The notes beneath the pieces were generated by a model. The model saw nothing but the letters and a program-made list of their open reading frames with translations. It was not told the DNA's origin and made no database searches. Position numbers and translations under genes: made by a program. From Streptomyces microflavus (GTDB lineage Bacteria > Actinomycetota > Actinomycetes > Streptomycetales > Streptomycetaceae), in NCBI RefSeq assembly GCF_014650075.1, contig NZ_BMUG01000016.1, positions 1 through 64,000 of the forward strand: a stretch of DNA of 64,000 nt. Reading direction: 5' to 3'. Positions 24,626 to 33,350 of this stretch are shown piece by piece (the first letter of the stretch is position 1; every line of letters starts with the position of its first letter).

Positions 24626-25682
24626 GACGGGCTCTTCGTGCTCCTTGCACCTAGTGAGTCGGCCCATTCGACCCGATCCCGCCGAGCACTTCAATATCTC
24701 CCTGGCAAAATAATCTCCTCTTCTTCGGCGGTTGCCTTCCCTTTCGGGGGGACTTGAGGTGTCTGGTGCCTTCGTATTCCAGGCGGAGGGGCCAGGCGGA
24801 GCGGGTTGCGACCGAGTTCCCGTGCGCTCGGTGGTACGTCGGAAATCGGCCGGGAGGGCGTTGGGGCGACTTGGGTGTGTCTTGATCTCGATGGCATCGT
24901 CGAAGATGCCGAGTCGTGCCGATACCCGCTTCGCGGTCACACGGCGAGGCTGTCGCGGTGAATGTGGAGAACTTCCCGGTCCGCCCACAGGGCGAACAAG
25001 TTGAAATCTCTACATTCGCCGTGCGTTTGTATCGCCGACTGCTCGAGAAGGCCGAACATGGCCTGGTACGAAACGACTTCGGGGATCAGGCCGGCGAACC
25101 GGCAGTGGTCCCGCTCAGCGGCGTGGGCATCGCGGCCCACCCGCTTTGAACGAAAAATCCGGATCTACCTCAATACGCACCGGGAGTGGTCCGCAGGTTC
25201 GGTGATCTGCGGGATCGGCAGGCCGCTGCCCCCAGTCCTTCGGGTACATGGAGGAGGGAGGGCGGGGAGGAGAGGTAGGCGATCCAGCGCTTGTGCGGAA
25301 ATGTGGTATGAGGAGAGGGCGAGACTTTCCTCACCATACTCGGATCTATGAAAGGGCTGAATGCCGGATTCCTCTTATGGGGGGCGAGGTGGGGCCAGGC
25401 GAAGCCGGGCCGGGCCTCAGGCCGATCTTTCCCAGGTTTCTGTACTGAGCGATGGAATTCGGTGGCATCGCCCGACGCTCCCCCGGGGTGCTCTTCCAGA
25501 TCCTCGTCAAGCGGAGGAATCGGCTTCGAATCCCGAAGGCGGTTCGACGAAAAGTCCAGGCTGGGCAACTGGCCCTGTTCCTGGCGGTGCTTCGGCCCCG
25601 ACGTCCCCCGCGCACCTGTCGGTTCCAGTACTGACTGCAACGACCATCCGTAGGACCGTACCGAGAGCAGGGTGACCTGCCG
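24626..25682. other. 1-kb gap upstream of the cluster, no intact gene
   Basis: It must contain the promoter of the kinase-regulator-MFS unit, though I cannot place it. A 67-codon minus frame at 24937-25140 (AERDHCRFAGLIPEVVSY) and a 60-codon plus frame at 25452-25634 look faintly coding but match nothing I know. Probably degraded genes. Confidence 0.4.
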
Positions 25683-25808
25683 TCAGTTCCGCCGGCGGAC
25701 GGCGATGCAGTCGAAGACCCGTATCGAGCCGTCGCCGGGGTCGGTCACGCCGACCTCGATCAGGCCCTCACGCTGGCCACCCATCACCGGCCCCAGGTGC
25801 AAAGCACG
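25683..25808 (-). pseudogene. C-terminal relic, possibly of a small toxin-like protein
   Basis: About 41 codons ending at 25683 read ALHLGPVMGGQREGLIEV, TDPGDGSIRVFDCIAVRRR. This resembles the last part of BrnT/DUF4258-like proteins (GP..G...E..V.D..DG...... AM..RRK). No matching N-terminus is visible upstream, so it is a fragment. Tentative. Confidence 0.3.
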
Positions 25809-26152
25809 TGCCGGGTAGCGGGTGCCGGGAACCCCGGGGCGGGGGCAGCCGGTGCGGCGGCGCGGACAGGGGATGAGCACGACAATCTCCAGAGACAAGT
25901 GGATCGAGGTCACGTGCGCCACCGCCGAGAGGTCCACGGAGCGGGACGGCTGGCGTACCGAGGGGGCGGCGGGGCAGAGAAGATGACGTTCACCCCTTCT
26001 GAACTGGGGTGAGAGGGCGCGCCTGAAACCTGGGGAGGTCGAGGGCGCGCCCTTGTGCGTGCGGGCTGGTGGGGTGCCGGCGCTGCGCGGGGTTGGGGGG
26101 CGAGGTCCTGGCCACGAGGACGGCTTCTTGCACAGCCGGTGCGGTCCGGCCC

Positions 26153-26183
26153 CCGGTGTCCCGCGAAGCGCGCGGGGCACCGG
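26153..26183 (-). terminator. Hairpin after the lipoprotein gene
   Basis: Arms CCGGTGTCCCGCG and CGCGGGGCACCGG (one mismatch) lie about 30 bases past the stop at 26214. Confidence 0.5.
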
Positions 26184-26213
26184 GACCGGAGGGCCGGTAG
26201 GGAGGACGGGCGC

Positions 26214-26795
26214 CTACTTGGCGACTTTCAGCTCGACTTCACAGTCCATGGTCTGGCTGTAGGCCTGGCCGCCTTGGCGGTAGTCGAAGCGGCACCAGCG
26301 GGCTGTTTCCTTCGGCGGTGCGGTGATCTTCAGCTTGGCCAGGTAGAAGATGTTGCTCTCTTCACCGGCCTTGACCTTCACCGGCTTGAGGCCGTAGTTC
26401 TTCAGCTTCCCGAAATCAGGGGTGTGCGGCCCCCCGTCGTCCGCAAGGAGCGGGAGCCCGCCGGCGTCCTCCAGGTGATAAGCGCCGTACTCCAGGACCT
26501 TGATCCCGGCGGGAACGCGCTTGAGGGCGACCTCAGTGATCTCGATGGCCTGCGAGGAAGTGTTGTAGGGCACCGGGAGGGCGAAGTACCAGACCTCGCC
26601 GACCTTCGCGCTCTCGGTCCCCACGACCCCGCTCGACTGAGTACCCTCGGTCGCCAGTGCTGTGCCGACTTCGGCCCCCGCCTCGTTGCCGGAACCGCTT
26701 CCCTGAGGCGAGCATCCTGCCAGCGCCAGAACGGCGAGGAGCATCAGTGCTCTAGAACGAGTAGAAGACACCGGGCTTGCCTGAGACCCTGTCAT
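26214..26795 (-). CDS. Predicted secreted lipoprotein
   Basis: I chose ATG 26795 after a GGGGGAAAG box; 193 residues. The N-terminus has Arg, a hydrophobic core and a lipobox (ALMLLAVLALAGC, Cys27), so it should be lipidated on the outer face of the membrane. The mature part is soluble and beta-rich: KVGEVWYFALPVPYNTSSQA, AGIKVLEYGAYHLEDAGG, ETARWCRFDYRQGGQAYSQT. I recognise no domain; small Streptomyces lipoproteins of this form are common and uncharacterised. Confidence 0.7.
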   Translation of the reverse strand: MTGSQASPVSSTRSRALMLLAVLALAGCSPQGSGSGNEAGAEVGTALATEGTQSSGVVGTESAKVGEVWYFALPVPYNTSSQAIEITEVALKRVPAGIKVLEYGAYHLEDAGGLPLLADDGGPHTPDFGKLKNYGLKPVKVKAGEESNIFYLAKLKITAPPKETARWCRFDYRQGGQAYSQTMDCEVELKVAK

Positions 26796-27139
26796 TCTTT
26801 CCCCCGGGGTCATGTCTCGCATTGGTCTTGCTGCCAGCGATGATCCGCTGCTAGTGATCCTTGTCGTACGGGGTCGACGCGCCCAGCTTGACACCGAACG
26901 TACTGGCTGCGCCGGAGAACTTGGTCAAGGTCCTCTGGCACACGTCACGGGGTCGAAGGTGACCTCGCCACGGCCGTGTCTTCCGGGCTGGGTGGTCACC
27001 CTCAATCTGGTCGGTCACCTCACCTGTCGGCTGTGGCTGACCGGGGTTTTTGCGAAGGGTCCGCGGCGATCTGTCACAGAGGTGTAGCCGGGTTGTTGCT
27101 GCCGGAGGCTATCGCTGTAAGGGGTAGGGGGACACCCTT
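26796..27139. other. Intergenic between divergent lipoprotein and WhiB-like genes
   Basis: No gene is seen. It holds the two divergent promoters, which I cannot locate precisely. Confidence 0.35.
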
Positions 27140-27165
27140 GCGATCACCACCCGAGTGGTGATCGC
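27140..27165. promoter_or_regulatory. 11+11 palindrome upstream of the WhiB-like gene
   Basis: GCGATCACCAC-CCGA-GTGGTGATCGC has perfect arms and lies 123 bases before the WhiB-like start. Length and symmetry suit a dimeric repressor site; it could also fold as an RNA hairpin in the leader. Confidence 0.5.
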
Positions 27166-27287
27166 GGAGGATGTACGTTCGCTGACCGGGTACTGGGGGT
27201 GCTCGGCGGTAAGACGTGGGGAAGTTGCTCGCCCGATCCGCCGACGACTACGCAACTACGCCGAAGCTGCCATCGGGGGAGGAAAAC

Positions 27288-27590
27288 GTGACTTACGCGA
27301 GGACATCGTGGCGCGAGAACGCGGCCTGCCGTAGCACCGACGCGGAGGAACTGTTCGCGGACAGTGCCACGCAGAACCGTGCCAAGGCGGTTTGCACGGG
27401 CTGCCCGGTGCGCGCCGAGTGCCTGGCCGAAGCGCTCGACAACCGCGTGGAATTCGGGCTGTGGGGCGGCATGACGGAACGCGAACGCCGGGCACTGCTA
27501 CGGCGCCGACCCGATGTCGAATCGTGGCGGCAGGTCCTGGAGATCGCACACTACGAGCACGACCGGCCACGAAGACCACGAGCCTGCTGA
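27288..27590 (+). CDS. WhiB-like iron-sulfur regulator
   Basis: It starts at GTG 27288 after GGAGG; 100 residues. The four cluster ligands are Cys in ENAACRST and CTGCPVRAEC, the typical C...CxxC...C set, followed by the turn FGLWGGMTERERRAL and a basic tail. Wbl proteins bind a [4Fe-4S] cluster and the principal sigma factor to control development, redox response or resistance. Size and arrangement resemble the WblE/WhiB1-like group. Monocistronic, with a strong palindrome upstream. Confidence 0.9.
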   Translation: MTYARTSWRENAACRSTDAEELFADSATQNRAKAVCTGCPVRAECLAEALDNRVEFGLWGGMTERERRALLRRRPDVESWRQVLEIAHYEHDRPRRPRAC

Positions 27591-27679
27591 CTGTTGAGCC
27601 ACCACTGCGACCAGGTGTGCGCTCACTGAACCGCCCCCGGGTTCGGTGGAGATCTCAGTTGGTGGCTGTGAGCTGGGGT

Positions 27680-28010
27680 TTCGTGGTTGCTCGGTAGTAG
27701 TTGGTCTCGTATTCGACGGGCGGGATGTGCCTATCTCAGCGTGGAGCCGACGGTGGTTGTACCTGTCGACCCACTCGGCGGTGGCGAACTCGACGTGAGA
27801 GAGCGTCTTCCACGTCCGCTGCGGTTTGATGACCTCGGTCTTGAACAAGCCGATCGTTGACTCCATGAGCGCGTTGTCGTACACGTCGCCGACCGAGCCG
27901 ATGGAGGCCGCGATGCCAGCCGCGTCGAGGTGTCCGGCGAGGCGAAATGAGATGTATTGCGAACCGGCGTCGAAGTGGCTTTCGTCGAGGCGTAGGCCAG
28001 AAAGGTGCCG
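27680..28010 (-). pseudogene. IS3-family transposase (OrfB) C-terminal relic
   Basis: The integrase-core end is clear: FDAGSQYISFRLAGHLD, AASIGSVGDVYDNALMEST, GLFKTEVIKPQRTWKTL and WVDRYNHRRLHAEIG. After RLHAEIG the expected HIPPVEYETNYYRAT continues in another frame, so one base was lost. The N-terminal and central parts, including the first two acidic residues, are missing, cut near the ISL3 insertion. Inactive. Confidence 0.8.
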
Positions 28011-28044
28011 ACCTGGCAATTTTCCGTGGGACTGTCAAACGAGC

Positions 28045-29673
28045 GGCTCTGTCTCACATTCGGTGGTGACTCTGCGTGGTGTTATCCGAGGAGGATGCGG
28101 TGGCGAAGGAGGGTGAAGCCTGCTCGTCCGTGCATCTGGCGGGCAATCCGCTTGGTCTTGGTGTTGACGCCCTCGGTCGGTCCGTTGCTGTACGGGAGTG
28201 TGAATGCGGCGATCACAGCGTCGCGGTCTCGCTCGAGACCGCGGGTGAAGGCGTGCAGATACGGCAGATCGGCCGCGCGGACCTGGGCGACCCATGGGTC
28301 GAGTGCATCAGCGTTTTCTGGCTGAGGCTTCAGAAGTAGAGCGAAGGTCCTGATGTGGGTTGCCAGTTGGGCCAACTCGGGGCAGGCGGCGGTGAGTCGG
28401 GCCAGGAGGTCGTGGTGCTCGGCCTTGAGGTTGTCGGGCCTGGTGAGGAGCATTCGGGCGAGTCTGCGTGCGGAGATATGGCTGCGGTCGGCGTCCGCGC
28501 GGCCTTGGTTGATGTACTTGTGCAGGAGGTTGGGGCAGCCCGTGAAGCCAAGGGCCTTGATCTCTCCGAAGAGGTGCTGGACGGGGACGGCGGGGTCGTC
28601 GGCCCGGCGTTTACGCAGGTGCTCGCGGTAGGGATCGACGAGGCTGGCGCGATATTTCGGGACGCGGAGCATCCGCTCGGGCCGGTCGGCTCGGGCATAG
28701 CGTTTGACGGTATTCAGGGCCAGCTGCAGACGGCGGCCGCATTCGAGGAGGCCCACGCCCTGGTTCAGGAGGTCGTGGATCTGGTGCCAGCGTTCCAGAG
28801 TGGTCCGTGCGCGGGGCCCGTCATACAGGGGCGCCTCCAGTACGGTGGCCCAGCAGGTGCTGTGCGCCTTGATCTCGCTCAGGGCGGCTTCGCACAGGTT
28901 GTGCCACAAATGCCAGCGGTCACCGACCTGCACTGCGTCGGGCAGAGCGCGGCGGACGGCCTCTGCGTAGGTCGCCGAGCCGTCACGGCACACGATCTCG
29001 ACGCCCGGGTGCTTGCGCAGCCAGGCTTCCAAGGTGTCAGCCGTGCGGTCGGGCAGGACGTCGATCCGCTCATGGGTCTCGGCGTCGATCACCACAGTGG
29101 CATAGCGGTGGCGCCGGCGCAGAGCGAAATCGTCGACGCCGATCACGCGGGGCACCCGTCCCGTGGGCAACGGGATCCGCAACAGGGCACGCAGAGCCGT
29201 GTGACGTGACAGACCTCCCGCGAGTATCGCCAGTACGCGCGCCCCTGCCCGGCCCGCTAACTCCTTGACTACCGCCTTGACCTGCGCGGTCAGGCGGGTG
29301 GTGCGTCGCTGATAACGCTCCAGCACCCCGGGCACCTGCTCGCGGAAGGTGTGACGGCAGCCGTGTGTGGGACAGACCAGACGCCGCACCCGTACGCGGA
29401 CCACCACTCGTCGGCCGTCGACCGGTACGTCGGCCACGGTCCGCCAGTGATAACCGTGGACACGCCCCGACGACGCCCCGCACACCGGGCAGGGCGCGGT
29501 CTTCTGCGGAGTCCGCGCCCTCACCACGACCCGCTCACCCTCGTCGACCACATCCTCAATGACCAGCGGAGATATCCCCGAAAAGACCATCTGCACAAGC
29601 TGGTTGACATCCATCACATCGATATCAACGACCCTTCACCACACAGAGTCACCACCGAATGTGAGACAGAGCC
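28045..29673 (-). mobile_element. ISL3-family insertion sequence, complete
   Basis: Terminal inverted repeats of 37 bases (28045-28081 and 29637-29673) differ at one position and begin GGCTCTGTCTCACATTCGG. They enclose a single intact transposase. Removing the element together with one AAACG copy restores a near-perfect 26-base palindrome from the two flanks. Confidence 0.88.
28082..29617 (-). CDS. ISL3-family transposase
   Basis: This 511-residue DDE transposase has an N-terminal zinc-binding motif (CPVCGASSGRVHGYHWR and CPTHGCRHTF). The catalytic part opens RVIGVDDFALRRRHRYATV and the C-terminal end is YSNGPTEGVNTKTKRIARQM, all hallmarks of ISL3 enzymes. It appears full length. The start is a GTG at 29617 or the ATG next to it. 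The intact frame and intact ends suggest a recent, possibly active copy. Confidence 0.92.
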   Translation of the reverse strand: MMDVNQLVQMVFSGISPLVIEDVVDEGERVVVRARTPQKTAPCPVCGASSGRVHGYHWRTVADVPVDGRRVVVRVRVRRLVCPTHGCRHTFREQVPGVLERYQRRTTRLTAQVKAVVKELAGRAGARVLAILAGGLSRHTALRALLRIPLPTGRVPRVIGVDDFALRRRHRYATVVIDAETHERIDVLPDRTADTLEAWLRKHPGVEIVCRDGSATYAEAVRRALPDAVQVGDRWHLWHNLCEAALSEIKAHSTCWATVLEAPLYDGPRARTTLERWHQIHDLLNQGVGLLECGRRLQLALNTVKRYARADRPERMLRVPKYRASLVDPYREHLRKRRADDPAVPVQHLFGEIKALGFTGCPNLLHKYINQGRADADRSHISARRLARMLLTRPDNLKAEHHDLLARLTAACPELAQLATHIRTFALLLKPQPENADALDPWVAQVRAADLPYLHAFTRGLERDRDAVIAAFTLPYSNGPTEGVNTKTKRIARQMHGRAGFTLLRHRILLG

Positions 29674-29816
29674 AAACGTTTTACAGTCCCAGCGGCGCAG
29701 CACCGCCTGCGCCGTGACGGCCGACGGGCAGAGGGTGATGAGCAGAGGAGGGGACCCCTCGGCCCGAATCGACGCTCGGTCTCTCGACCTGCCCATCTAC
29801 AGCCCACGGCATGAAA

Positions 29817-29845
29817 ACGGTCCGCCGACTCTGTCGGCGGACCGT
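29817..29845 (-). terminator. Hairpin after the DUF1906 gene
   Basis: Perfect 13-base arms ACGGTCCGCCGAC / GTCGGCGGACCGT with a three-base loop, 43 bases past the stop. Confidence 0.7.
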
Positions 29846-29887
29846 CATGAAACTTCGAAACTGGGCCGTGTTTTTCCGGTCGGCCAC

Positions 29888-30721
29888 TCAGCCGATGATG
29901 GCGACCGGCGCATCCCAGGAGTTACGGTCGATGGTGATGGTGTGACCGCCGCGGGTTTCCTTGCTGTTGGCCTTGTACTGGTGACCGCGGCTGTGGTCGG
30001 TGTACAGCTTCGGGTTCCAAGGCCAGTCCTTGGTGGTGGTCTCCTGCCCGTTCCACAGGGCATACCAGAGGTTGCCTGGCAGGTCCGTACGGTCCTTGGC
30101 GGTTGCGATCGCCTTGGCACTTGAGCTGCTGAAGCCGTAGAGGCCGGCGCGGTAGGTCTTGGCACGCAGCGTTTTCGTAAAAGACCGCACGTAGGTGAGG
30201 GTCGCGTCGTTGCACACCTTGTCGGCGGTGTCGTAGGACTCCATGTTGAGGTAGATGGGGCTTCCGGCCTTCATGCCGAGCGCTGAGGCCTTGGCAATCG
30301 CGTCCTTGGCGTTGCGCGCCCCGACCGAAGCCGCTGAGGCCGCGGTGAACCTCTCCTTGTTTGCGCTCTTCTGGCAGGGCGGTTGGGCGCCGACGTAGAG
30401 GGGAATGACGCGCCAGCCGCTCGTGTCGATTGACTTCACCCAAGACCTGGTCAGATTGGGCTGCGCGCAGCCGCGGTTCTTCCCACCGATGTAGACCGCG
30501 ACACCGCCGTAGTACGCGTCCTTCTTCCACGCCTTCATCGCAGTGAGCGAGGGCGCCGTACAAGCGTCGAACGCGCGGCCCGTGTAGGTCTTCTGCGTCG
30601 GCCACGCCGGAGCGGCTATCGAGCTCTGCGCTGCGAACCCGGCACCGCCTACGACGACGACGGCACTTGTCGCAGCCAAGGCGATGTAGCGGTTCTTTCT
30701 GGACAACCGGTGCTTCGGCAT
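29888..30721 (-). CDS. Secreted DUF1906 (glycoside hydrolase-like) protein
   Basis: This 277-residue protein has a Sec signal peptide (basic MPKHRLSRKNR, then AALAATSAVVVVGG-type core with cleavage near SSIAAPA). The mature domain is of the DUF1906/Rv2525c type, a TIM-barrel related to glycoside hydrolase 25: GRAFDACTAPSLTAMKAW, GGVAVYIGGKNRG, WRVIPLYVGAQPPC, SPIYLNMESYD, RAGLYGFSSSSAKAI and GNLWYALWNG. Likely an extracellular cell-wall-associated protein; activity in the family is unproven. Monocistronic with its own terminator. Confidence 0.85.
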   Translation of the reverse strand: MPKHRLSRKNRYIALAATSAVVVVGGAGFAAQSSIAAPAWPTQKTYTGRAFDACTAPSLTAMKAWKKDAYYGGVAVYIGGKNRGCAQPNLTRSWVKSIDTSGWRVIPLYVGAQPPCQKSANKERFTAASAASVGARNAKDAIAKASALGMKAGSPIYLNMESYDTADKVCNDATLTYVRSFTKTLRAKTYRAGLYGFSSSSAKAIATAKDRTDLPGNLWYALWNGQETTTKDWPWNPKLYTDHSRGHQYKANSKETRGGHTITIDRNSWDAPVAIIG

Positions 30722-31960
30722 TCCCCACCCCGATACGACAGCGTAGGCCCCGCCCCGACAGTTTGGAGGGGGCCAATTCCGGCTCAGTCTTGCAGATCAC
30801 ACGGTCGTCATCTCCCACAGCCGGATGTGGTGATCCCGTCGTCACAGTTCTTCCCGGTTTGTCGAGCTGGCTGATGTGAGACGAGAGAGGTCCGCGGACT
30901 CTGGGTTCGCACGGGTCGGCGTCGTTGCAAGGCTGAGTGGAAGCAGTTCGGAGCACATCGCGACACCTCGGTCCGCCAAACCGACCCCTGAACGAGAGCG
31001 CGCGCCGGCGGCTGAACAGACATGTGGATCGGACAGTGTGGTTGAGCGGGCTGCGGATACCCCGCGAACTTGCTTGGCACCCGCCAGCCTGCCGTACGCA
31101 CACTGTCCATCACCCACCGATGCAGCGGAGGGCCTGGACCTGTTACTTGCCGGACCACGCAAGGGATCGACCTTCTGTCGGACGAAGTCGGACTTGCGCA
31201 CCTGACGTGGGTCGACGGCGAGTGCGCCCGACGTCTGCCTGGCGGCCCGTTCGGCGTCTATTGGGACAGGACACCTGACGGCGCTCGGCTGCGGACGACT
31301 GCTGGTGGACTTCACGTCCGGGCGGGGGAGCCGCGTGCTCGGACTTTGCTCGGCGGGGGAGTGGTGGAGGAGGCCGGTGGAGCCCAGGCTCCGGAACAGG
31401 CAGTGACTCCGTGCCGCGCCCGGCCGCTGCCGTCCCCGCCGCCCTGGACCTGGAGACCACCGACGTCGACGACGGTCACGGACTGGTCCTCGATGACTTG
31501 ACCCGCGAGCAAGTGCGCACAACTGGCGGGGCGTGGGCGGTGCAGGACCACCAGATCGTCTTTGACTACATCGACTGCTGCAGCGAGTCAGCCGTGAGGC
31601 GCTTGTTCAGCAACCAGCTGATCGAACTCGGCCACTTCCGGCTCGGGCACCTGGAACTCGGCTGTCCCACCGGGGGAAGGCATGAGTGGCGGCGGGGTCG
31701 TTCGACGTCGACCTCGCCCGCCAAGCCCTGTTCGCCGACCGGGAAGCGGCGGGGAAGAACGGCGCCACCTGCCAGAAGCCGAAGCGGGGCACCGGCACCG
31801 CTGTACTCCATGACCGGCCGTGAGTCGCTCGGGCTGGGCAGCGAGAGATCGACCGGATGATGACCGACTGCGCGAGGTACACCCAGGAGTGCATTCAGGA
31901 CGCCGACTAGCGTCACCGGGCAACTCTCTGAGAACGATCGGGCTACTCCGTGTCCGCGAC
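30722..31960. other. 1.2-kb region of degraded sequence, no intact gene
   Basis: Coding-like fragments occur in changing frames on the plus strand, for example DEVGLAHLTWVDGECARRLP near 31190, HQIVFDYIDCCSESAVRRL near 31560 and SFDVDLARQALFADREAAG near 31710. They look like one or more decayed genes I cannot name. Confidence 0.4.
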
Positions 31961-32006
31961 GCGTCACAGCGCCCCTCGTCGTCACGGACGAGGGGCGCTG
32001 TGACGC
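31961..32006 (-). terminator. 20-bp perfect hairpin after the amidase gene
   Basis: The arms 31961-31980 and 31987-32006 (starting GCGTCACAGCGCCCC) pair perfectly over 20 bases around a six-base loop, 15 bases past the stop at 32022. Confidence 0.75.
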
Positions 32007-32021
32007 GGGGGCCGCCGACCG

Positions 32022-33200
32022 TCAGGTGCGGTAGGCGTAGTACGCGGCGTTCGGGTAGGACGAGATGATGCTCGTCACCGAACGGCGCAGGGTGTTGGTC
32101 GAGTGGTACGTCAGGTACGGCACGCCATTACGGCGCGACGTGACGATCATGGTGTGGTCCTTGGACCCGTCCTTGTCGAAGTCGATCTGGAGGACGTCGC
32201 CGACGTCCATCTGGTAGACGTTGGCCAGGCTGGTGGTGCGCTTGGAGTTCTGCGCGAACCAGGACCACTCGTTGACGCCGACGAAGGAGTGCGACTGGAT
32301 GTCGGCGGTGCCGAACCAGCGCGTGTAGTCGTAGACGTAACCGGGCACGTGCTTCCAGCCGCCCTCCTTGAGGGACTGGCTGACGAAGTTGGTGCAGTCG
32401 CCGCCGGCACCGGCCCCGTTGAAGTTGGGGTAGGCGGGGTTGTAGTTCGTCCAGTGCTTCTCCGCGTACGCGGCCATCGCCTGGTAGTTGTACTCGCCGC
32501 CGGTGAGGTTCTTGGGGACGGCCGGCGGGCGCTTCGTGATGGCGGCGCGGGGCGCCGCCGGAGTGGTGGTGGTGGTCTTGGCCGCCACGCTTGTGGTCTT
32601 CGGCTGGGCGAGCTGGTTGACCGCGAGGTAGCCGTCGCCGGTCTCGCGGATCTTCGTGACCTTCCAGGAGCCCTGCGTGTCTGCCGTGAAGGTCAGTTCG
32701 TGGTGCGCCTGGAAACCGGTGGTGCCCGGCTCGCCGCCGGTGACCTTCGCGTAGGTCAGGGTGGTGTTCTCGGTGACCCTGGCGACGGCGGTGCGGCCTT
32801 TGACCTCGGTGCGGTCCAGGGTGACCTTGGTGCTGCCGGCGCTGTACTTCTCACCGTTGCGCGCCAGCCGGTTCTTGCGGTCGTCGAGCTGCTTCCGGGC
32901 GGCGTTCTCGGTCCGGCCTATGCCGGAGGAGAGCTTCACCTTGCCGGAAAAGCCCTCGGCGATGGCCTTCTTGCCGCCGTGGCTAGGCCGGTCGACCAGC
33001 GCGTTGGTGCGGTCGGTGAAGACCGCGTCGGCCAAGCTCTGGAAGGCGGCCTTGGTCCTTGCGTCGACCTGGGGCTCGGTCACCGTGGAGGCGCCCGCGT
33101 TCCAGTTGGGCAGAAGTGCGACCCCCGCGACGGCCGATGCGGCGGCCGCCGTGAATATCGTTGCCCGGCGTCGCGTGTGCTTCAGTTTTCTTGACTTCAC
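32022..33200 (-). CDS. Secreted amidase-domain protein
   Basis: I chose GTG 33200 (MKSRKLKHTRRRATIF), which has GAGGG upstream; 392 residues. A signal peptide (ATIFTAAAASAVAGVALL) leads to a helical/beta region. The C-terminal ~170 residues are an Amidase_6-type domain: YNYQAMAAYAEKHW, GAGGDCTNFVSQSLKEGG (nucleophile Cys), NEWSWFAQNS, VGDVLQIDFDKDGSKDHTMI (His) and YLTYHSTNTLRR. These are papain-like fold hydrolases proposed to cut peptide or amide bonds of cell-wall material. It is the last gene downstream of the PBP and deacetylase genes on the same strand. Confidence 0.85.
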   Translation of the reverse strand: MKSRKLKHTRRRATIFTAAAASAVAGVALLPNWNAGASTVTEPQVDARTKAAFQSLADAVFTDRTNALVDRPSHGGKKAIAEGFSGKVKLSSGIGRTENAARKQLDDRKNRLARNGEKYSAGSTKVTLDRTEVKGRTAVARVTENTTLTYAKVTGGEPGTTGFQAHHELTFTADTQGSWKVTKIRETGDGYLAVNQLAQPKTTSVAAKTTTTTPAAPRAAITKRPPAVPKNLTGGEYNYQAMAAYAEKHWTNYNPAYPNFNGAGAGGDCTNFVSQSLKEGGWKHVPGYVYDYTRWFGTADIQSHSFVGVNEWSWFAQNSKRTTSLANVYQMDVGDVLQIDFDKDGSKDHTMIVTSRRNGVPYLTYHSTNTLRRSVTSIISSYPNAAYYAYRT

Positions 33201-33350
33201 TGGCGTTCTTCCCTCTTTTCCCGGCATGGGACCGCCGAGCTAAGCGGCATCTTCGCACGCTTTGTGCAGCTGGTGTGAAGGAGGTAGGACGACTGATGTA
33301 AGGAGGTTTCCGGACTGTCACCGACGGGGCGGTTGACGGCCGTTGGCCGG

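Noticed and set aside
26010..26060. Paired GGCGCGCC sites as an inverted-repeat terminator or insertion-sequence end
   Set aside because: The octamer is self-complementary and common in GC-rich DNA, and the surrounding bases do not extend the pairing.
25683..26180. A 165-codon minus-strand gene
   Set aside because: Only the last 41 codons are protein-like. The upstream part is Pro/Arg-rich with no family-like pattern, so it was annotated as a fragment.
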